A stretch of DNA of 64,000 nucleotides from Ianthella basta (Eukaryota; Porifera; Demospongiae; Verongiida; Ianthellidae): NCBI GenBank assembly GCA_964019415.1, contig OZ025886.1, positions 6,033,503 to 6,097,502 on the forward strand, in the 5' to 3' direction. The notes under the pieces were generated by a model. It made no database searches. It saw only the letters and a program-made list of their open reading frames with translations, and was not told the origin of the DNA. Shown piece by piece: positions 56,401-64,000 of this stretch. How positions within the stretch are numbered: position 1 is the stretch's first letter; every line of letters starts with the position of its first letter. Both the position numbers and the translations under genes were made by a program.

Positions 56401-59400
56401 GGAATTTTGTGCACTAGTTTGTACAATTTTTGCATATCCAAAGGACTATAGCTACATCAGATTAATACTTGAGCTGAGTAATACCCCTTCTTTAAAGTAG
56501 ATGAAGATTACGCAGAAGATCGAGAACAGTTATGCCACTTTAGATGAACCGGCTGCTGTGTTACGATAATGGTATACCAGCGCAACAAAATGCCAGCATT
56601 GGAGTATCTTAATACACGGGGAGGACAAGTTTCTTACCTACTCTAGCGCTGTACTTATCGGATTGCCACCAATGCTCAGATCCTAGTCCTCCACGTATGC
56701 ATGTAAGTCGTCTTAGAAAATGGGGTCAATAAGTGCCCTGTGTCATGCACTAGGAGCGCACAAAATTCTGTGGAAGGAGAAGAATAATATGAAAAGACAA
56801 AATGGGGTACGAGCAGCCTATGACACTTTTTCTCTTATGTGCACTCCAGGCTGATTTTAGCTGCGCTGACGTCTTCAGTACATCAAATGAAGCCTATCCA
56901 TGGCCTTCAATTGTTCTTTGCCACCGCCTTTTGACTACATAGTTCACTGAAGCACCCTAATGCATTAAGATAGAAGATGCCATTTTTATCAGCCACATTC
57001 CTAAATAGACGTTATGAGCATGACGTCTGATATCCACAACATTCTATATTTGAGACACCTCATTTGAGTCTCACAAGTGCCCATGAACTGGGAGCTGTTC
57101 CATTGTCAGTAGTCGCTACACATCTGCACAAAATAGTGATTTCTCACTATGCACTGCGTCTCGCTCTTCATTGCAGTCTTCCATTGGAGCTTCGTCACAC
57201 AGACTGCTGACTCATACTCATGCATCATTTTGCATGATGTCAATTGCATGGCATGGCCTGGACCCAGTACACTGTTCCTTTGAGAGGTGCAAGCTGCCCT
57301 TCATAGTTTAATGAAACATTGCAGGCTTAGTCTGGCTTGCTGCCTCCTTCTGTCTGTCAGCCAGGCAAATCAGTCAAAACAGAGTGCAGCTATGTTGACC
57401 AAAATGCACTTTGCTTGCTCAAGCTCTGTTTCTCTGTTCATGCTTTTCAACCTATACCGTATGGCCGGAAATTTGGCGGGAATTTATTTTGGCGGATTGC
57501 TGAAATTTCTGTATTTGGCGGAATTTACTTTGGCGGTTTGGGCAAAGCCTGTGCCATAATGATATTCATAGCAAAATGGCTAATCCGGGCGAACAGAGCT
57601 AGATTGCTGCAGAGTCTCTGAGGAGTATATACACGCGCTGTTGTTTCACCATAATCGGATCATTTTCGTTCCAATCCTTAGCTTTTCCCAGGAATGCTGC
57701 AACGTACAAAGGCTTTTAAGCCTCCTTTTGGCAGATCTGCTGACGCTCGCCCCAAGCCTGTGACCTCGCACACAATTGTACCGCTCCAATGCAGAAACAG
57801 AGAACAGGCTGCCGAAATCTGCCGCAGTAAGTTACCTACAATGATCTCAACGTCAGTCTTCACAGCGACCGCATATACGACGCCGTTCGGATTACCTACG
57901 GCTTCCTCGTGCTCTACTTCCACCTCCGATGTGAAACACTCTTTGGAAATGTGGTGTCCTCGCGCTGTTGTCAGTTGTTCGATTAATCTATAGGCCTGGC
58001 GCAACCAGGCTTGTTAAGCGGGAAAACTATATGATTGCACAAATTTTGGCGGAAGAAATATTGGCGGATTGCTCTCAAAACCGCCAATCCGCCAAAATAA
58101 ATTCCCCGCCAAAATTTCCGGCCATACGGTAGTACTATTGGTAAGGCTGCTTGTTACTGTTTTCTTCATTCAGTTTGCACATTATTACATTTAATTTATT
58201 TTCATATATGTGCAGTATCTTTGATGGTACATACATACATTCTGTTATACTCACTCATTGCAATACATTTACCTTCACAACAGTAGAGAACTGAGAAAGT
58301 GTGACTGTACACATGCTGCGTACATTCATTCATAGTTTTGTATATGTTGCGATTGTGCTGGCAGCTTTATGTGCTGTTGTGAACATTGGAAACGAGGAAT
58401 GTTCTTATACAAGGCTGAAAACCAGTGAAAGAGGCACCCATGTGGAAGTGTGGGTTGTACATATACTATGCAGAAGTCACATGCCATTTATTGGGAGGGA
58501 GCCATTGTAATGGATGTCAAGCAATGCTTCATCAGAGATACCTAAAAGAATCATGGTACAGTACTCAAAGTTAACGGTGAGAGAGAGAGTGGAACAAGTA
58601 AAGGAAATGAAGTACCTCAGGACAATGATCAGTAGTGATGGGAGTATGGACAGTAAAGTGGAGCAGAGAGTAGGAATGGCATCGAGGATGGTTGGGGCAA
58701 CCGGAAGTACAGTGCTAGGAAGGAAGGAATTGGGGAAAGGGGACAAAATTGAGGGTGGTGAATGCTACGGTGATTCCCACATTGACTTATGGGTGTGAAG
58801 CATGGGTGTTGCAAGCAAGACATAAGGGAAGAATACAGGCTGCGCAAATGAAAGTGTTAAGATGGATAGAGGGAGTGACGAGGCTAGATAGAATAAGGAA
58901 TGTGGATCTTAGGGGCAGATTGAGGCAGGAAGGAAACTTGGATCTGGTAAATAGACGACAGCAGAAGTGGAAAGCAAAGATTAGAGGAGATGAGCAGCGG
59001 TAGAGTGACGAAGATAGTGTATGATGATGAGATTCCAGGAAAGCGTTCTCGAGGAAGACCCAGAATGAAGTGGAGTAGTAATTTTGCTTAACTATGTAAT
59101 AACTATATAATAACTCTCTTCTTTCTCAATACCTCTTCCAAAGGCTGTCTGTGGCAGTTCAGAGAGGGAACTCAGCATCAGTGCTGGGGGCTACTGGCCA
59201 GCTGCTTGGTCAAGACTTCCTTTTTGACTGGCTCACTAGCTAACAGTGAGGCATGACTTTTACTTAAGTGTAGTGTTAGTCTGAAGTCTATATCTTAATT
59301 TTAAGAATACCCCAGTCTTAAGCATCTCTATCACCAAATTGTGAATTTTGACCGTACTCCTTTTGAGGAAGGTTTGCTGTATTTTATAATAACTGAGTTA

Positions 59401-61929
59401 TGACACTATTTTCTAGAAACTCCTGTTGTAAGTATTTAGGGTGACCGCCCACATGGGAGATAAAAAACTCATGTGTATTGATTGATTGATTGATTGGTAC
59501 AGTCAGGAACCAGGAATCAGGAAATCTTACTTAACCTGGGGAACCATTAGCCAATGGCTAATTTTAGTGGCACCCAGAAAACAAAACACAACAAACAGTG
59601 CAAAAAGGCAGTATGGAAATAATACAGTTAAAATGGAATATAACTAAGTGATTGATTGGTAGTTATTGTACAGTACATCAGGTCATATGCAAAGACCATG
59701 AACCAAGATGAGGGCAATTTTCCACGTACAAGTGTACAACCTCAGCATTTAGCATAACACTGCCTAAATTAGTCAGCTGGTGAACCTTCTTGTTGACACT
59801 AATGTGTTCCTTTTACAATTTTCTGTAATCTCTCCGCCTTTCAATTTAATGTTTACTTCATTGTTTGTATTTATAAGTCATATGCTTCTACACCGACACA
59901 AACCCATTCATTTGGTTTCATATCTACATTTTTCTTACCTGCCCCTCCTCCTACCTGAGTACATACAGTGTGTAATATACTTTAGTCTCCATACCCTGTG
60001 TCTTATATACGTACCACTGATAAAGACCCTTTGTAGACTGGGACAAACCATCTGATAATTATTGACAAGGGACATCTGTTTCCGATAGTGGCTAGTGAAA
60101 TTTCTGATCTGTAATCACGTCTACATACATCTAGCTAGTGTCTTGGATATTTCAAATTGATTCCCATCTCTCACAATGCAACTCTTACCCAAGTGCAGCT
60201 CCCAAGACAGTTTTGTGACAATGATAGCCACTCACAGTCGGTTATCACATCTGGGCCTTTAGCTAGGGTGGTTCATTTGGTTCGTCTGAACCCCCCTCCA
60301 CAATTTGTGGGGCATACAGTTCAGAACCTAAATCATTTTGAAGTAGTCCAAGTCCATATTGAGGGCCAGAAGCTTCATTTTTGGGGCACCAAAGGCATCC
60401 CATTATTGTTTTCAGTTTTAGGTGTTTGTTTGGTTTCATGTGCATAATGATGTATTTGTCCTTGCAAATGGCAGTACTCAAGTCGTTCTTTACAAAGTTA
60501 AAAATCATCTTTGCTGGTGTTTTGCCATCTGTCTATCTATCGAATGAAATAGGTTCATAGGCAGGTGTTATTAGAGTGAAGCTAGTATAAACCCTATCAA
60601 AGGACTCTCCTGCGAGGTACAGTTTCACAAAATTGAGCAACATTATAAAATGGCCATGCTGAGGTTCTTCTGTTTGCTAGACTTACTATATATCATCATT
60701 CTTCAGATTTCACTATATGTATCGAAAGAATTTTAAGTGTTTATAGACCTGGTTGAAGTAGCAGTATAGTAGTAAAAATATTACCTAATACTCAATGATA
60801 AATTGCAGTAGAAAGTTATAGGAGCTTGGCCTATGATTGCATTACAAATCCACTTAGCATTCACTCCCTGAATGGGAACACTTCTCTAGTAAGCACCCTT
60901 TCTGCAGTCCCACTGCATACTAAACTACATCTGAAATATTAGATTCTTCAAGGATATAGCACTTCACGCTGCCCTAACATGCCTGGCACAATAATTATAC
61001 CAATTCACTGTGCATACAGTTGTGCCCTACCTCCTCCCTGTGCAGAGTTCCCCCCTCCCCTTCCTGTCCGAGTGACCCCCCGGTATGTAGTACTGGACAC
61101 TAGTACTAATCTGGTATTGGAGGCAAGGCTCAGAGGGAGCTACTATTATCTTTACTGGTGGTACAGAGAATATGAAACTGGTTCCTTTCACAATCCGTCA
61201 TCTGCTATTTATACCAATTTTGGACAGACCGTCACCATCCCTGCTGGCTCATTCTTTCTTAGAGCGGGCTACTTTGGACCATTTCTTGGTCCATCACCTA
61301 TCACTCGTACTGTGCAGCCAACTCCAGAAAACACAGTGATTGTTGGGTCCTTTGGTAAGCACATGTACACTACTGACTTGCAGGATTAAAAGGCATAAGA
61401 TTCTGTAATATATGTGCTCTGTAGCACACCTCATATCCTGTTGTTACTGTATGTTGAAATTGTGGCATTAATATGCAAATGAGTATTGCAATGAAACATG
61501 TGCTGTTCCACCATGTCCATGGTGACAATGCAATTGTGCATGTATACCACGTATGTTGCTATCTGTAACCAGTCCATCCTTGTATTGCATGTCTATTCAC
61601 TGCAGTTTCTCCCGCTGCCTTCATCAATGGGCTCAGTACGGCTGCCGTGACGTCTGCTGCTGGTAACAGTGTCACCTTAACTTGTCTTGCCCGTGGCTTC
61701 CCTGAGACAACCCTCAACATCCAACTGTCAGGAGTGACTGCCTCGTACACCATTGGGAACCAGACCCTGATGACAGAGGCCACAGCCACAACACCTCTGG
61801 AGGTGACCCGCACTGTCACTCTCCACAATGTGACTGCATTGGACTGTGGAGCAGTGGTGACATGTATGGCTAGCAACATGAACAGTGATGGGTCCACACA
61901 CACAGACCAAGCTACTCTGCAAGTGCCAG
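50454..61929 (+). CDS. Gene 4: Ig receptor, 5' part (exons 1, A, B, C)
   Basis: Exons 50454-50496, 54624-54986, 61046-61354 and 61606-61929 join in one frame, phase 1, with all four open. It has the same layout as the start of gene 3, and here exon B is in frame. Its intron A-B is 6.1 kb instead of ~2.3 kb because of inserted elements. Exon D should lie about 250 bp after exon C, but a LINE begins there and fills the rest of the window. Whether the gene resumes beyond is unknown. Confidence 0.7.
50497..54623 (+). other. Intron 1 of gene 4 (4.1 kb)
   Basis: Bases ~51070-52060 and ~53595-54110 match the first intron of gene 1. A short ATATCA-type repeat lies at ~51186-51228. The stretch between ~52065 and 53595 is an insertion relative to gene 1, described separately. 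Confidence 0.6.
52065..53595. mobile_element. Unidentified ~1.5-kb insertion with a hairpin
   Basis: Flanks match 3400-3425 and 3600 onward of gene 1 intron 1, so this block is extra. It includes a near-perfect inverted repeat (arms 52290-52345 and 52396-52448, ending in GACATTATTGGAAATGC type sequence), a MITE-like foldback. Several short open frames lie on the minus strand (53307-52837) but none was recognised. Confidence 0.5.
54624..54986 (+). CDS. Gene 4 exon A: Ig1
   Basis: 121 codons, phase 1-1. 'FNISCIITHSTNAF' and 'GVYHCFANTSDT'. It varies from genes 1 and 3 at the same two spots. Confidence 0.9.
55198..56100 (+). mobile_element. pogo-type DNA transposon remnant (CENP-B-like DNA-binding part)
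   Basis: The frame 55570-55953 holds 'LPFTSMEVKKAIVTNAILVA', 'LDRPEDDFKGCNRWLSRFKQ' and 'RGIASRKLHEEAS', the pattern of the CENP-B/Tigger N-terminal helix-turn-helix. A stretch just upstream, in another frame, 'ASTEKITQVPQGCCNCF', may also belong. The left end begins CAGTGTGACC at 55198; AATCTGCC/CTAATCTGCC motifs flank the left and 'CGCTAATCC...GGATTAGCG'-like motifs the right (56060-56100). The catalytic domain is absent, so it cannot move by itself. Confidence 0.75.
56101..56420. mobile_element. Foldback (MITE-like) hairpin
   Basis: Two ~120-bp inverted arms, 56101-56220 and 56301-56420, with an 80-bp spacer. For example CAGCAGAAAATACATAGAAA in the left arm pairs with the reverse of TTTCTATGCTTTTTCTGCTG in the right. 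They match at most positions, so a long stem is expected. Confidence 0.85.
56421..57030. other. Inserted DNA of unknown origin
   Basis: About 610 bp absent from the same intron of units 1 and 3; homology to them resumes at ~57031. No domain was recognised. Confidence 0.5.
57457..58129. mobile_element. 673-bp TIR element carrying a HIRAN-like ORF
   Basis: The terminal inverted repeats are ~43 bp, starting CCGTATGGCCGGAAATTT, with internal 'TTGGCGG' motifs. TA flanks both sides (57455-57456 and 58130-58131), and the empty site is seen in sister introns (near 5933 and 14940). This fits a TA-targeting, probably non-autonomous DNA transposon. On the minus strand it carries an open frame (listed next). 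Confidence 0.88.
57678..58004 (-). CDS. HIRAN-like small ORF inside the TIR element
   Basis: 108 codons, starting MRQAYRLIEQL. 'VEHEEAVGNPNGVVYAVAVK', then 'VGNLLRQISAACSLFLHWSG' and 'VCEVTGLGRASADLPKGGL' resemble a HIRAN-like domain ('E..NP.D..AVAV...VVGH.P..IS..CSLFL..GG.I.C.VTG') common in invertebrate proteins, often in repeats. It is not a transposase. Its role, if any, is unknown; the family call is from memory of the pattern. Confidence 0.55.
   Translation of the reverse strand: MRQAYRLIEQLTTARGHHISKECFTSEVEVEHEEAVGNPNGVVYAVAVKTDVEIIVGNLLRQISAACSLFLHWSGTIVCEVTGLGRASADLPKGGLKAFVRCSIPGKS
58514..59500 (+). mobile_element. LINE 3' fragment (reverse-transcriptase C-terminus)
   Basis: 'MKYLRTMISSDGSMDSKVEQ', then 'VVNATVIPTLTYGCEAWVLQ' and 'QMKVLRWIEGVTRLDRIRNV' match the region after the RT catalytic core in common invertebrate LINEs. 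Two frames overlap at ~58750, so at least one frameshift is present, and a stop follows 'KIRGDEQR'. The 3' end is marked by 'CCCACATGGGAGATAAAAAA' and a (TGAT)n run at 59477-59500, typical of LINE tails. Confidence 0.85.
59501..60666. other. Inserted DNA of unknown origin
   Basis: About 1.17 kb with no match in the sister introns and no recognised domain. The frame at 60157-60447 has no known motif. Confidence 0.5.
61046..61354 (+). CDS. Gene 4 exon B: Cys-less Ig-like domain
   Basis: 103 codons, phase 1-1, donor GTAAGC. The ends 'VRVTPRYVVLDTST' and 'PTPENTVIVGSFG' match genes 1 and 3, but the middle ('YYYLYWWYREYETGSFH', 'LRAGYFGPFLGPSPIT') is very different. No Cys. Confidence 0.85.
61606..61929 (+). 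CDS. Gene 4 exon C: Ig3
   Basis: 108 codons, phase 1-1, donor GTGAGA. 'LTCLARG' and 'VVTCMAS'. The 3' part matches the other units, minus two Ala codons before 'TLQV'. Confidence 0.9.
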
Positions 61930-61978
61930 GTGAGATGAGCCGCATGGTTTGTTGAGTAAGGGAGTGAATGAGTGTATG

Positions 61979-62056
61979 TGCGTGTGCGTGTGTGTGTGCG
62001 TGTGCGTGTGCGTGTGCATGTGCATGTGCGTGTGTGCGTGTGTGTGTGTGTGTGAG
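61979..62056. repeat. GT-rich compound microsatellite
   Basis: Mixed GTGTGC/GTGCAT/GTGT repeats just after exon C, immediately before the LINE. Confidence 0.95.
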
Positions 62057-62065
62057 TACTGTTTG

Positions 62066-64000
62066 GCGGGCTACAAGATGGCTGCGAGGAGGCTAGAATT
62101 GTTTGCTAGAAAGCGTGCGTAGCACGGTACCTCAGTTGTTGGGACAGAGTCTTTGGCCTTTCCACCAGCACAGGATGCCACTCTTCACATATGCTTGATA
62201 GGGACGAGCCGAATGGCAGCGAATCACAGGAGGAGCAATCACTGACCACCAATGCCCAATGCGGCTGTCCAGAGGGGAGGTGCGTCCTCGATGAATGCCA
62301 GTGGAGGCCGCTACCACACCATACAGGTTTGTCAGGCGGCCCCAAGGCCTGATTCGGAGCTGACAGGACCCCAACGGCGGATGAGGGACGTGTCTCCCCA
62401 ACGGCCGAAGGGCGGAGGAGGGATACATCCCCAACGGCCTCCTGTCGACCACAGGTGAGGAATCGTGTGAAGTTGGGAACAGGGTGATGCCTGATGTCGC
62501 CACTCGCTTCACCCCTCGCTTGTACACCCGCGGAGAACTTGCAGAACTCTCGGGTACGACCCCATTTTGCATTTAAAACAAAGAGGAAGATGCAGGATCA
62601 GAAATCATCTGTTTGGCGACTAGGTTCGTGGAATGTACGTTCATTATTGGATGCTGAGGGCCCTGTTGAAACAGCTAAACAGGGCAGAGACGTGGCATAG
62701 GCAGAAGACAGGAGGATTGACCAGGTAGTGAGCGAGCTTAACAGGTACAAGGTGAGTGTGGCTGCATTACAAGAGACGAAGTGGTATGGTAATGATGTGT
62801 ACCGTGTAGAAGAATCCATTGTGCTGGCAGCAGGGCTTCCAGTACCACCACCAGGACAGCATTTGCAGAGAGGAGAGGGTGTAGCCTTAGTGCTAAATGG
62901 TAGGGCTGTGAGAGCATGGAGGGAAGCTGGAGAACAATGGAAGGCATGGAGTCAGCAACTTGTCTTGGCCCGGCTACAAACTGGAAGCAGAAGGAAGGAC
63001 ACTCTTCATGTGTTATCCTGCTATGCACCAACAAGAGCAGCCCACAGAGTGGAGAAGGATAAGTTTTTTCAGCGATCTACAGCAAGCACTGTCTGCTATA
63101 CCCTCTGACCAGCCCTATGTTTCCTGGGGGACATCGATGCTCGACTGGGATCAAGGGAGACGGCTGGAGACCCCTGGGTTAGCATACGGAACCGCATGGG
63201 TATGGAGAGGCCAATGAGGCAGGGAGAGAACTGCTGGGTTTTTTGGAGACCAATGTAGCTTTAGTGTGTAACACCCTTTTCAGAAGAAGAACATCAACAA
63301 GCAGACATGGCAGCATCCCAAGTCAAAGCAGTGGCATTGCATTGACTTGCCATCATGCGACAAAGTGATCGCAAGAGATGTCTCAATGCCACTGTGATGC
63401 AAGGCACAGAATGCCACACTGATCATCAGCTGCTATGTGTGAAAGTGAGGGTGTCTGGGAAGGGCTATCATCGTAAGCCAGCCATATGACCAAAGAGATT
63501 TAATGCCAACAAATTGTCCAAAGACAGCAAGGAACTTGTGGCTTTCCAGGAAGAGATTGTGAGCAGAACCCAAGCTAAGTGGACCCGTGGTGGTTCAGCA
63601 GAGGAGAAGTGGACAGTAGTTAGATCAGCACTGACTGATGCGGCAGAAGTAGTTCTGGGGACTGAATCACGACGCCACCCTGACTGGTTTGGAGAAAGTT
63701 CAAATTTGAAGCCAATTCTCCAACATCGGAACCAGCTATACAATTGATGGCTTGCCATCCACAGCACAGAAGATCTGCAAAGGTTCCGAAAAGCCCAAGG
63801 GGAAACACACCAAGCCATCCGTGCTGCCAAAAATGAGTGGTTTCAGGCCAAGGCCGAGGAAGATTTGGTGGGAAAGCAGTTTGGCAGTGCATCAGAGCAA
63901 TGCAGTCTGGAAGGAAAGGCTTGGTACCTAGCACATCTAGTTGTGTTCGCAACGAAGATGGCAGCAAATGCACCCTATTATCAAAACAACACAAACAATG
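62066..64000 (+). mobile_element. LINE, 5' part with APE-type endonuclease (runs off window)
   Basis: After ~400 bp of leader, the endonuclease appears: 'WRLGSWNVRSLLDAEG', 'VAALQETKWYGNDVY', 'VLSCYAPTR', then in other frames 'FLGDIDARLGS' and 'KQTWQHPKSKQWHCIDLP'. These are the hallmark steps of the APE endonuclease in craniofacial-development-protein-2-like LINE proteins. The linker 'AIRAAKNEWFQAKAEEDLVG' follows. A stop after 'GRDVA' and at least three frame changes show it is dead. The reverse transcriptase would lie beyond the window. Confidence 0.88.

Larger units (their letters stand above)
54987..61045 (+). other. Intron A-B of gene 4, enlarged by insertions
   Basis: Unit-specific intron blocks (57031-57450, 58135-58400 and 60667-61040) are interrupted by three extra blocks: 55198-57030 (pogo-type and foldback), 57457-58129 (TIR element) and ~58400-60666 (LINE piece plus unknown DNA). 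No host gene was found in it. Confidence 0.75.

Noticed and set aside
1-64000. tRNA, rRNA or bacterial-type operons
   Set aside because: No such gene was recognised on either strand, and the intron-exon structure is clearly eukaryotic.

Overview
The window is most likely from a demosponge, or failing that another early-branching animal. This is inferred from the short GT-AG introns with one immunoglobulin (Ig) domain per exon, the very large Ig/fibronectin type III (Fn3) receptor, TAGC/TACG-rich non-coding DNA and old non-LTR and pogo-type elements. No species can be read from the sequence itself.

The whole window is a head-to-tail cluster of related Ig-superfamily receptor genes on the + strand. 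Four repeat units share the same 5' exon series: a short first exon, then one-domain exons called here A to F. Nearly all these exons are phase 1 at both ends, so they can be skipped, duplicated or shuffled without losing frame. Unit 1 (about 0.5-10.3 kb) has exons 1 and A-E intact, but exon F runs into a 33-bp minisatellite and reads a stop at once, predicting a soluble protein of about 601 residues. Unit 2 (about 10.3-18.1 kb) is a wreck: a 3.3-kb minisatellite, half of exon A, a frameshifted exon B, intact C and D, and a damaged copy of the cytoplasmic-tail exon. An orphan first exon with a stop lies at 18.4 kb, and a retroelement fragment at 19.5-21.1 kb.

Unit 3 (21.6-49.7 kb) is the full-length gene. 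I place 40 exons giving about 3,780 residues: signal peptide, 24 Ig-like domains, four Fn3 domains, a region like the membrane-proximal ectodomain of receptor tyrosine phosphatases, three more Ig-like domains that copy Ig22-24, a Cys-containing juxtamembrane module, one transmembrane helix, and a short tail with an SH3-type proline motif and several tyrosine docking motifs. It has no kinase or phosphatase domain. One extra C at the start of exon B is the only apparent break. Unit 4 starts 705 bp after the stop of unit 3 with a near-copy of its promoter. It has exons 1, A, B and C, and its introns are swollen by DNA transposons and LINE pieces. The window ends inside a LINE downstream of its exon C.

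Comparing units shows near-identical stretches (including introns) beside sharply divergent patches in domains A, B and E and in the duplicated Ig triad. That mosaic suggests repeated duplication and gene conversion, with variation held in certain loops. A self/non-self or immune-type receptor family is a reasonable hypothesis, but function cannot be shown from this sequence.
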